Part shown: piece by piece, positions 1-11,690 of the stretch
Layout: each line of letters opens with the position of its first letter
How positions within the stretch are numbered: the first letter of the stretch is position 1
Source: Lucifuga dentata
Lineage: Eukaryota > Chordata > Actinopteri > Ophidiiformes > Bythitidae
Length of the DNA stretch: 64,000 nt
NCBI GenBank assembly: GCA_014773175.1
Contig: VXCM01000466.1
Span: forward strand, 198,588-262,587
Reading direction: 5' to 3'
The notes under the pieces: model-generated
The model's database searches: none
Told to the model about the DNA's origin: nothing
What the model saw: the letters and a program-made list of their open reading frames with translations, nothing else
Position numbers and translations under genes: made by a program

Positions 1-23
1 GTCCTTTAACAACTGACTCTCAC

Positions 24-1162
24 CAGAGACAGGTTCTCAGTTGGCAGCTTGTAAAGGCAGTCTGATAAATCTTCATCAAAGCTGGCAAGGTCCTCCATCT
101 CTACCTCCACCCAGTACTCCCCCAGGGTGTAGTGCCTCTTCAGCTCATCTCTGGTGGAAAACACACATCTCAAGGTCAACTTAAATCAACATTTCTACTG
201 CCAGATTCTGAAACTTTTACAGTAATATCCTTTTCTAATAATGCACAAAAAGCTAAAATCAATTTTATCAACTTTTATTACACCTGTACAATCCAGTGCA
301 AGACAATGCAGCAGGTGTATTAGGTGTGAGTGGCGTCAATTCAACTCTTTGGTCAGTCTGGAGGCCATAATTAGTGATGGTGTATTAGATTTCATTATAT
401 ACAGTACAAATGTGTCTTTGATACTGTATCAACAAAAACTGAATATAAAAAGACTGATAAAGATGGGATTGATATTGTAGAGTTGTTGTAATGGACAGCA
501 CTGGAGTGTGTATCTAATAAAATAGGTTTATTGAATATAAACCTACTTTATTAGTATTTGCATACAGGAAATGTGTCTTGACGCATCCTCTTGTCACAAG
601 AACATGGTTAGGGAAAAGAGCGAGGAGGGTAAAAACAGAAAACTTTATTCTACAGTATTAAACGTAGAAAACTAAAAACCGTATATCAAAACTGTAAAAA
701 TTTGGACATGCGCACTGCACACGGTCCAGGTTAACATATGCAGGTTAGATTTTATGCGACTGTAGATTAAACCAAACGATATGTAAAACATTTAAGCTTC
801 TCTTTGACCTTTATGAGCTTATTTCATAGAATACAATATATATATTATTAGATTGGGATAGATTCTAGCTAACTTTTGTCTGGCGGCTCTCTGCATCATG
901 AGGCTCCTGGTCCTCTCAGCAGACAATAAGCCGATCACTTTTGTATTTACGAGGGTATTTGGACCTCGTGTCGTGAGTAGTATTACCTGTATTTGTATGT
1001 GAACCCGGTGCGGTCGGTTCCCACTCGGAATTGCCGGAGGAATTCACGAAACCGTTTCTTGATCTGGATCCGCTTCTGTCCGCCTTCATCCCCGCGTCCC
1101 TCGAAGTCTCCCCCTCCGAAGCTGTCACTGTAGTAAACTCCCGGGTCGTCAAAGCCAGACAT
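24..1162 (-). CDS. mcm5: mcm5, DNA replication licensing factor MCM5 (5' part, two coding exons)
   Basis: MCM5 is one of the six MCM2-7 subunits of the replicative helicase, loaded at origins in the nucleus. Exon 1 is complement(987..1162), starting [17 protein letters not shown], which is nearly identical to the start of vertebrate MCM5, and ending FTYKYR at a GTAATA donor. Exon 2 is complement(24..150), beginning with the rest of the split Arg codon and reading [20 protein letters not shown] through to TENLSL, then a GTGAG donor. The phases join exactly (176 nt + 127 nt, split codon AG/A). This covers about the first 100 residues of the N-terminal domain; the AAA+ ATPase part lies beyond the left edge. 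A strand-shadow ORF covers exon 1 in another frame and is not real. The start codon is the family's usual one. Confidence 0.95.
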
Positions 1163-1450
1163 ATTGAAACAGAATGGTGAATAAAACCGTTAATCAAAAA
1201 CAAGCTTCTGCTAACAAAAAGAAAGCACGTCGGAAGTAATGCGAGTCGCTGCTGCAGACGAGAATCTCCGCTGTAACTATTTCGCGGCAAAAACTGAACT
1301 CCTTCCTGCCTGTTTCCCGCGAGCAACCTTTGGCAACGCCTCTTTTCTTTTCTCTCATTGGCTAAAAGCAAGAAGTCTCTTTCCATTGGTCACTGGTCTT
1401 AAGGAAAGGAGTGTCTTCAATAAGAACGTCAGTAATGATGGCGCGAAAAA
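1163..1450 (-). promoter_or_regulatory. mcm5 promoter with E2F-type and CCAAT motifs
   Basis: This is the DNA immediately upstream of the mcm5 start codon. It holds TTTCCCGC at 1313-1320 (a perfect TTTSSCGC E2F site), TTTCGCGG at 1280-1287, and GGCGCGAAAA at 1440-1449 (E2F on the opposite strand). Two ATTGG pentamers at 1357-1361 and 1385-1389 are CCAAT boxes in the direction of mcm5. E2F plus NF-Y control is established for MCM genes in S phase, so the layout fits. The transcription start was not located. Confidence 0.6.
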
Positions 1451-1563
1451 GACAACAGGAGGAGGAGAAACAATCAGAAGAAGGTTATTCGAGGGAAGTT
1501 TGTTTGGAAATCAATAGTCAATGACATAAACTGGAAAAAAAGCATGGTTATTGACGTATATGT

Positions 1564-2035
1564 ATGCAATTACAAACAAAATTAAATAAATCCATTATAA
1601 TATTCTTCATTGTATATCTCTCTATTTCAAAGTTCATGGACATTGCAGATCGTTGTACCTTCTGTAAACAAGCTGAAGAAAGCATTCCCCATTGTTTCTT
1701 TCACTGTAATCTGATTTTAAAAAATCGGTCAGACCCTGTCAATTACATCTTTGGTTTTAATAATTTCTCATGTTCACTTTAAGAGATGTAATATTTCATT
1801 CTGATAATGAAATCATCTGTTTAAAATTTGTTGTTGACTTTTTCAGTTTGATTTTTTCATTCATAAAAAAAATGCTCTGGATCCCTGCCAAGTTTTCAGC
1901 CCTTTATTTTGGAATCCAGAAGAATTTTGAGAACATGAAGTCTTACAGAAAATCGCAAAAGTGCCTTGTTGCTGTCTCGTTTCTCAGAATTAACAGGAGA
2001 ATATTTTAATATATTTAATTTTCTTTTTTTATATC
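1564..2035 (+). repeat. Fragment of an L1/Tx1-type LINE (ORF2 C-terminal end)
   Basis: A short translated stretch reads DIADRCTFCKQAEESIPHCF, a C-x2-C...H-x4-C pattern typical of the C-terminal zinc-binding part of L1/Tx1-like LINE ORF2. A frame change near 1780 is followed by text resembling the usual LINE tail (KMLWIPAKF, FENMKSYRKSQK). Stop codons and frame changes show a dead fragment, lying between mcm5 and the end of gcat. Confidence 0.5.
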
Positions 2036-2454
2036 ATCAGCTTTCATTTTGATGTATCTTGCTTGATTTGTATTGCCTGATGTTGTACATGTTCATGTTG
2101 TTCTTATGTTCTTTAAAGAAAAAAAGCAGAAAAAACAGGAGGTGGAGAGAACTATGGAAAAATGAAGCTTGAGTGATGTTTGATGGGTGACAAATTAAAG
2201 GAAAAACCAGGATAAATAGTCTCAATAAGGTGTTGGGCACCGTGAGCCACTAGAACAGCTTAAATGCTCCATGGCTCAGATTGTTCAATGTGAGAGAATT
2301 GCACAAGTGATTTCAGTGGTGCAAAAACCATAGAAATGTAGAAAAAAGTGATATGGTCGGATGAGTCATCCTAAACCATATTCTCCACAAGTAGGCCAGT
2401 GCATGTGTGGTGTACACCAAGAGAACAGGCAACAGAACTTGTTAGCAAAAGTGC

Positions 2455-2460
2455 TTTATT
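2455..2460 (-). terminator. Probable gcat poly(A) signal (AATAAA)
   Basis: AATAAA on the minus strand lies about 176 bases past the gcat stop codon. It is the first canonical hexamer downstream and a sensible 3' UTR length. No transcript evidence is available here. Confidence 0.45.
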
Positions 2461-2635
2461 CAGCAAAGCAAACACAAAAATATCGAACAACTGATGACCA
2501 TTTGACCTATAAATGTAATTAATATTTTCAGCAACACCATTCATTGTTCTTGAGTAACATTCAGATTGTCTGCAAAGCCAAGTGGCTTCCAGGTCTTTTA
2601 GTGCTTCATGCTGCTAAATCCTTTTGTTCTTGTAC

Positions 2636-5600
2636 TCAGGACACAACTCCATGTTTTCTGCCTGTCTGGATAAAAGCATCAACACAGCGGTCGATGTCTT
2701 CTTCTGAGTGGGCTGCTGAAATCTGAACACGGATCCTGGCTTTGCCCTTCGGTACGACTGGGAAGGAAAATCCAATCACATACACACCTGTGGAAGGAAG
2801 AGCTGTGATATTAGAGCTGGAATCAGTCTGCCTGAATTGAAAAATTATACTTATCCCCCAGTTGCTGCAGAATTCAATCTGTGCCACACTGTTTACTTGT
2901 GAGGTAGATGTCCAAGTCCCGCTTACACCTGTCTTTTATACATTGTGGTCAAAGATATTATATCCAAAGAACAGTCACTTAAAAAAGCAGATCTAAACTC
3001 ATCAAGAATGAGTGCCATTTCCCAAAAGCATCTAAAAGGACCATACTGGTGAATTTGCATGTTTAATCCCAATCAATACTGCCCGCATGTATGTCATGTT
3101 GCTGACAACCATTTTCCAAAGAATAAAACTATTATATTTTATGTTTTGGAATTTTAATTTTCCTGTTATTTTGCCAAATCCACTAATCTTTCAAAATCAA
3201 ATGTTCAGGATGTTTCACCTGCTAACATGCATGTGCAAATGCAGAAGGGATGGTCGTTTTCAATTTCTCTGTAAAAGCCGCCTTCTCCTGGGATTTTATC
3301 ACCAGAGGGAGACATTTCTTCCCCCCGTACAGCTCCGACTGTTTAAATAAAGTTATTTCAACAAAAAAATTAATAGATGTCATGTTCACTGTGATGGATT
3401 ACTTATGTCAAGCATGTTTCAAGTCTCTACAAGCTGATCTTCTAGAGATGAACAGAATCCAATGGTAGTCTGGAAGGTAAGAAAAACATTTCTAATATTT
3501 ATCATTCCAGTAGTACATTTTGGAAAATGGTTGTCATAATGTGACATATCTGAGTTGTATATATTGGTCTCAAACATGCAAAAGCACCGGTATGGTCCTT
3601 TAAGGCTAAAATACTCATATTCTCATGTTAAGTCCTTTGGCTAAGATCATCTCAGCCTTTTAGATGCTTCTAAGAAGCATTTGTTATGGCCTAAACATCA
3701 CTCAGATGATCTATTTTTTGCCAGATGCTTTATTAGTATAAATTAAACCATCTTCACATGCCTCATATGACCAATAAAACTTCCCCCAATGCCTGCATGT
3801 GTTAACAGCTCAGTAGATCAGGGTTTCACTACTGTCTTACCCAGCTTCAGCATATCGTCGGCCATCAGAGAGGCCAGCCGTGCATCCCCTAGCATCACAG
3901 GACAGATAGGGTGGGCTGAGCCAGAAATGGTGAAGCCAGCCTGTGTCATTTTGTTCCTGAACCTAAAAACAAGCAAGAATAGAGAATATGGCATATTTGT
4001 AATCTATAAACCACAAATGTTATGAGTCAACACAGAAGGATAGCAATGTCAGCCATAATGACAAAATATCCTGAATTCAGCTCTGTATCATGTAGAAAAT
4101 GATTTAGAAAATGAATTTCATGAAACTGAAGCATTTCTGCTTTCCTTATTAATGGCCACAGCACCAGGAACAGTGGCCACAGTTGAAACTGCTGCTCATC
4201 TCTGACTTTTTCTTATCTGAAATGTGCTATAAAATGTCCAGACCATCACACACACATTCAATAATTACTCCCAGAAATTCCCTCATAATTATTTGTAGGC
4301 AGGAATTAGGTATTCACCAAAAATCACAGTTGCAATCAGCCAACATTTTTGAATGAATGGAAAATAGTGTACATACTGTATAAGCAGCAGAGCCTTTGTT
4401 AAAGGACCATACCAATGATTTTGCATGTTTGAGACCAATAAATGCTACCTGCATACATGTTAGAGTTAGAGTATGTGTATGAGTATGTAACTTTTCTTTG
4501 ATGAGCTGTGTTGTGGTATCACTGTATATGTATGCATATGTATAGTACATGGAAATTGTAAATGTTTCTGGTCCAGCATGTGTGCAGTGGTGTCTTGTAA
4601 GCCCATGTGGGCTGGGCACGTGTGTGCTGGACACCAAAATAAAAATTTCATTCATTCATTCATTCATTCGTTACATTACTGCCAACCATGTTCCAAAACA
4701 TAAAACCGTATTTTAGTATTCATGTTATTTTACCAAATCCCCTAATCTTTCAAAATCAATAGTTCAGGTGATACCCCACCTTAAAATTCAGTGTTCCACC
4801 TTCTAACACCTACGCACACTTGCAGAAAGCATGGGCCTTTTAATTTCTCTGTAAAAGCTGTCTTCTCCTTGGACTATATTCCCTGATGGAGACAACAATT
4901 TTCTTCCATGTAGTTCCATGTTGGCTCAGTTAAATTAAGTAACTTCAACAAAAATAATAATGGTGTGTGGTTCGCTGTGATTGATTGCCTTTCTCAAGCA
5001 CGTCAAGGCTCTACAACTTGATTTTAGTAGTGTCTGGAAGATAGGAAAATCAATTCTAAAATGGACCACTCCAGTAGTATGTCTTGGAAAATGGTTCATT
5101 GGCAGTTACATAATGTGCATGTGGGTTGTGTTCATTGGGCTCAAACATCCAAAATCACTGGTATGTTTCTTTAATGTGTCACTGTTGTCTGAATCAAGTT
5201 ACAGGTTCTTCATTTTTGTTGTCAGATATTTACTTGTTTTTATTTCTTGGGCACAAGTGAAAGTTGCTGATGATGCATATGTATGTTTCTGAAATATTCC
5301 CAATGCCAAAATAAAAATGGTAAATGAAGGCCAGGTTTGGCTTTTAAAATAAATTTCTTGAAGTTTTCCCATCTCATGTCTACCATTGTTCTTGACTGCA
5401 GCCACAAAGCATCTGTTTAGCATACTTCATAATAATTCTGAAAAATATTATATTTGCAATATTATTTATCCTATGAAGAGCTGACAGATGCACACTTTGC
5501 TGGAAACTTAGATGTTACTGAGAGTTCTTTATCAGTGGATGAACAAGGTCGAAATCAGGGCTGGGAAACCAAATGATTCCTCCCACACTTTTACAGCAGC

Positions 5601-8600
5601 ATTGTTCCGGGCACACATACTGCTCAGCTTCAGAGGGTGGCTGTTGAAGAAGGAAGCAAGACTAACGCATTTCTGTAGTTTCTCCTGCCAGATGTTTGCC
5701 CTTTCATTTCTTTAAGCAAACACTATGTGAGAAAACAAACTATAAATGGCTTATCTATTTCTGACCTACATCAAAAGTTGCATAACTGTGCTGACAGGGA
5801 AAAAAAACTAACTCAAATGGCAGCCTTTGAAAAAAATCAAGAACTGTCCGCTTCTTATTTTCTATGACGTTTTAATGCGTTTTGAGGAGGTTTCAATAAA
5901 CGACTAACTCACCAGTCAAATGTTTACATCGGCCAAAATTCAACATAAACGTCAAGAAACCTGACAGGTTTCCCCTGTTGAAGAAAAATATGATAGCTTT
6001 CACTACCCTTTAGGCAAGGAGGCTAAGTTTGTTGAAATGGAAATCATCCACTCCCCCCGCTCAAACACACTGGATTCATGACGTCCTGCACTTCCTTAAA
6101 CTTGAGAAAATTAGGCTGTCTTTGCGTGGGGCTTCTAATAAATTCATAAAGTTGTGGGGGCTTTTGTTGTCATATGTCAGAAATATGGACTTCCTGGATA
6201 TCTCTACTGATAAATTTTGTGATAGGTGGTGAAGTGCACTCCCCCCCCATTTATTTATTTAATTATATTTTTTAAAATCCATTATTTCAATTAGTTATTT
6301 TTATTTCTACATATATTTATAAATATACACTTTTTAAAATCTATTATTTCAATTAGTTATTTTTATTTCTACATATATTTATAAATATATACTGTTTAAT
6401 TTCTTCTTATTATTATATTTTACTTGTTCACTTCTTATGTTCTACTTATCTATGTATGCTGATGTGCCTCTTTATGGGATGTTCACAATATGTTTTTTGA
6501 TACACTGTTTTTTGCATTGTCCCTTTTGTAAAACTCAATAAACAAAGTGGGGGGAAAAAAAAAAGAAAGCTGACGGGTTTCTAGTTCCCATTGCCTGACC
6601 TTATTCAAAAACGAACCTCATGGTTTTGGCCGTCATGCTCTGGGCAATCTCATTGGAGGCTAGCAGGAGCTCCACGGCCTGCGTGGCACAGCCGACCACA
6701 GCAGGAGGGAGGGAGTTGGAGAACAGGTACGGCCGCGAGCGCTGCCTCAGCAGGTCAATGAGAGGCTTAGGCCCAACTGTGTAGCCACCTGATGAAACAC
6801 ACAGAGGAAACAGGCATCACTGCGAACGAATTGTTAAATCATAAGATACGAAACATATTTAGACGCATAGAGCTTTGATAATTACATATGTTACAAGATT
6901 GTTGTAGCATTCACAGATGATTTGTGGCAATTCAAGGATAAAACCTGAATTGGTGATATTTTTAGTTCAAAAGGAGGGAGACGCACCAGCCGCTCCTCCC
7001 AGTGCTTTTCCCAAGGTGGAGTTAACAATGTGAACTCTGTCCATCACGCCCAGCAGCTCATCTGTTCCTCTGCAAGCAGCGAGAAACAATGTTAGAAAGA
7101 TACAGGAAATAGGGAAAAAAGGAAGATACCAGTATAGAGCTTATTTAAGTCTTTAAACTGAGAAATTTAGCATTATATATCATCAGACTAGTTTGAAAAA
7201 ATTTTTAGATCTGGTCAATTGTGGGGATTCTCTCACTCTCTGTATAATACAGCCTCAATCTATGCTGAAGATGTGAAAACTTTCATGTAGTTGTTGGGAC
7301 CTTTGTCTGAAACTGACCTTTACTGTTATTTCCTTATGTAAGTACATTTCAGTATCTTTATCTTCTTCTATTTACCACTTAAACCTTTCTGGTGGTTCAG
7401 GTTGTNCCCCCCCCCCCCCCCAAACTCCTTTATTGTGAAACAGGAAATCTGTGATTCTGCAACAGCAGCTTGATATCATGAAAGCACAGCAAAGAAGAAT
7501 CCAACAGAATGAAGTAATCAGTAAGAAAATGTACTATTTCTTTTAAAAATAAAAACTCAGACTGGAATTGTGAGTATGTCATGATTATGTTGCTGTACTG
7601 ATGGAATTTATGCTGTCAAAATGTTAATTAATCAGAATTTATCATGTAACAGTGAGCAGTAATGTGTAATGTCATCATATCAAGTGCACTTTAAAGGACC
7701 ATACTGGTGATTTTGCATTGTTTAAGCCTAACCGATATTAGCTGTGTACATGTTACGTTAGTGACAAACAATTTCCAAAACATAAACTCTTATTTTAGTT
7801 TTCCTGTTATTTTGTGAAATGCCCTAATCAAATATTCAAGCGATACACCCACCTTAAAATTCAATGTTTCAAAGAAACATACAAAGAGTTTTCATTGTTA
7901 AACCCCCCTACTGTCACCACAAAATACATCTTTAAAAAGTAGAAGTAATGTAATTGATGTTCAAATATGAAAAAAAATACATCTATAGTTTTCTTAGCAT
8001 GAATTGATAAATAGGTGAATAGAATAGAATAGAACAGAATTGAATTATTGAATTAAATAGAACAGAACAGAATAGACTAGACTAGCCTAGAATAGAATAG
8101 ACTAGCCTAGAATAGAATAGACTAGACTAGAATAGAATAGAATAGAACAGACTAGACTAGACTAGACTAGACTAGACTAAAATAGAATAGAATAGAATAA
8201 TAACTTTATTGTCCACTGAGGTGGAAATTTGTCTTTGGCTTCACAAGTGCTACAGTGTAAAACAACACATTAACTAGACAAGCACACCAGACAGGCACAA
8301 AAAATTAAAGTAGGTAAGTGAATGGCAAAATAAAGTAAAACATTTGATCTTTAACACAAACAAAGTAAAATGAATAAGGGCCTTAAAATAGGACTGGATT
8401 TGCATAGCAGCGTTCCACTCAATCCAAATTTAAAATCCTCAGGAGTTCAGTAAGGCAACAGCCTTGGAATGAAGGATCTCTTATATATGTCCTTAGAGGC
8501 TCTAGGAACCTGATATCTCCGTCCTGAAGGAGCAGTTCAAATTCATAGTGCAGTGCGTGAAGAGGATCAGACATTATCTGATGAGCCTTCCATCTGGCCT

Positions 8601-11600
8601 GCTCTTCATAAATGTTTGTAAACTGTTTCTGTGACTTCCAATAATTTTGCTCCCCACATTTACAATTCTTGCCAATTTACTTCTGCTCTTGGTCCCCAGA
8701 CTCCCACACCAAGCTGTCATATTGAGATTACACTTTCTACCAAGCTTTTACAAACCAGTTCCAAAATGTCTGACATCATAGAAGCAAAGTTGGTTTTTTT
8801 AAGCTAGATACAGACGTTGCATTGCTTTCTTAAAATTGAACTCAACGTTTGCTGTAAAGATTAGGCTGCTTATCAAAAAAGGTTCCCAGGTATTTGAAAT
8901 CTTCCACAGTCTCTATAGGGAGGCCACTGAGCAAAACAGGAGGACAGGAGAAACTCTGTTTACACCGACTGTCGATTATAAATTCCTTTGTCTTGCTCTC
9001 ATTAATATCAGATCACTGTCCTTACACCAGTTTATGAGCTCGTTGATATGATTAATGTATTCCATCTCTCTTCATATCACCTTCTTGTAATAATCTGATT
9101 AGTGCCATGTCATCAGCATATCTCATCATCTGTTTTTCATTGGTGTAAATTGAAAACAGAATGGGAGCTCCTGTATTTAGAGTGATCTGATCAGAGCTGT
9201 TAAAAAACCATTAAAAAACACTTTTTGGGGTCGATCAGTGAGGAAATCCTTTAGGAATGTTATGGTAAGAGCTAGGTGGGATTTTTTTGTCTCACCTGCC
9301 ACGGGACCCCAGGAAGCCGGTGGCGTGGCATTCATCTATGAACACCATGGCGTTGTACTGTTCAGCCAGGTCACAGATTTCTACTAAAGGAGCCACATCT
9401 CCATCCATAGAGAAGACTCCATCTGTCACGACCAGGCGCATGCGAGATGACTGAGGAGGAAATGACAAAAGCCTTATGCTCAGAGGAGTGAACACTGGTG
9501 CTTTCACAATATATTCAACATTGTGACCTTTACTTGACCCATATATGGCTGTTGTGTAACCTCTATGAATGATTATAGTACAGCAATTATACAAAAAAGC
9601 CCAGACTAATCTATTATCTGTATTTTTATTTCTCTTCCCAGAGTGTGCACAGCAAATGATAAAATGCATGCAGATATGGAAATATCAAGGAAAAGCACAG
9701 TAAGACTTTCCATGGTTGTTTCAGGGGGTAAAAGAGGTAAGAAAATAAACCTTTTGCTTCTAATTAAAAGCAATATTATACTTTCTAAAAGGTTAGTGGT
9801 AATCTGGATTTGTAAATTGCTAATATGTATTTGGTTATGGCTGTCTTACCTGAGACTCTTTAAGCTTGGTTTCTAGATTACTGAGGTCCATATGTTTGTA
9901 GCGCAGCCTCTTTGCCCGACACAGACGAATCCCGTCGATGATGGAGGCGTGGTTTAGCTCGTCAGACAGCACTGCATCATCTGGGCCCAACAGAACCTGG
10001 TGTGACAATAATTAGATGCTTTATTGATCATAATAGTAAAAATTTCCCTGTGCTTTTCCTTGTATTCATGCATCCATCCATCTATTTTCTAAACCCGTTT
10101 GTCCTATTGAGGGTCATGGGGGGGCTGGAGCCTATCCTAGAGGCCATAGGGCGAGAGGCGGGGTACACCCTGGACAGATCGCCAGTCTATCACAGGCTGA
10201 CACAGAGACAGACAAACACATTCACACTCTCATTCACACCTACAGGCAATTTAGAGTTCACAGTTCACCTGACATGCATGTCTTTGGAGGTGGGAGGAAG
10301 CCGGAGTACCCGAAGGGAACCCACGCGGACAAAATGCAAACTCCACACAGAAAGGCCCTGCCCCAGCCGGGAATCGAACCCAGGACCTTCTTGCTGTATG
10401 GCAACAGTGCTAACCACTGCACCACCGTGCCGCCCTGCTTTTCCTAGTATTCACCTTGCTGGAAATGCTCGAGCTCTACAACTGCACCCCAATGTCCCCA
10501 ACTTGAGAGGCCTCCATATTAGAATTAATAAGATTCACACTATTATTGTGAAAAATGCAGGTATAGTGGAAAGAATGACAAACCTCAAACAGCCCAGCAT
10601 TGGCATCAAAACAGCTGGCGTACAGGATGCAATCCTCCCTCTCATGAAACTCTGCCAGCTTCTGCTCCAGATTTTTGTGTATATCCTATCCGTCCCATGT
10701 GACACAGAGTGACCTCATTAAACACAGTGTCAGTGGCTCTTATACATTCATGTGCAAAATGAATGCGCTGCATTTCCACCACCTTACCTGTGTGCCACAG
10801 ATGAATCTGACAGAGCTCAGGCCAGCTCCGTATGTCTTTAGAGCATCGATCCCTGCCTGCACCACCTCTGGATGACTGGACAGCCCAAGGTAGTTGTTGG
10901 CACAGAAATTCAATATGCCTGGGTGAAAGAAAGGGAGAGGGAGGCATGTAGAACAGGAGATGTAAGGTAAGAACATTATTTTCTGAGTTTCAGTCATAAA
11001 ATGAAAACACACTGTCCAAGTGAAATCATAGGATAACAGCTGGTGTGACATTGTGTTCCATTCCGCTAATACTACAATTGAAAGCCTCCACTAGACTTTA
11101 TCTCCATATTTTTGCTGAAATGGACTTGGCAATAACAAAACAATAAAGCCAAAGGCCAGAACAAAAAGACATGCAGACTGAGCAGAAAGGTAATGGCGAC
11201 GCTGCCATCCAGATGAACTAAGCAGAACCATTTTCACACAAAGGGGATAAGGACCTGATGTCAGTCAGTCAGCCATTCATAAACCCCCAGTGGCAACTCT
11301 GACAATGGTTCACTAGTGTAAACACTGACCCGCTGCTTTGCAAAAGCATTAGTGACAATTAAATCACAGAATGTCAGGTTTAAATATAGATAGCTAATAA
11401 TAAAAAATATTAGTTTCATTTGACTGTAACAAACCAAAAGCCATTTACATTTGATTGTTGAGCCATCTTGAGTCTTTCTGATGTCATTTATTCCTGGAAG
11501 TGACTATGTGGGTGATGTTTCAAAAACCAAAAATCAGCAAGTTTGTGTAGTTGAGTAATGTTAAGACGTTAGATAGTTACTAGTGGTGTGGACTCAACTT

Positions 11601-11634
11601 GACTCGAGCCAGACTTGACTTGGTCTCTCTCTCA

Positions 11635-11690
<56 letters not shown>

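Noticed and set aside
916..1386. 156-codon ORF on the minus strand over the mcm5 start
   Set aside because: It reads mcm5 exon 1 in a shifted frame after residue 17 and runs into the intron and promoter. The spliced mcm5 reading explains the sequence.
10002..10712. 236-codon ORF on the plus strand
   Set aside because: It runs antisense through the SINE and gcat exon 3; the Pro/Thr-rich text is translated repeat.
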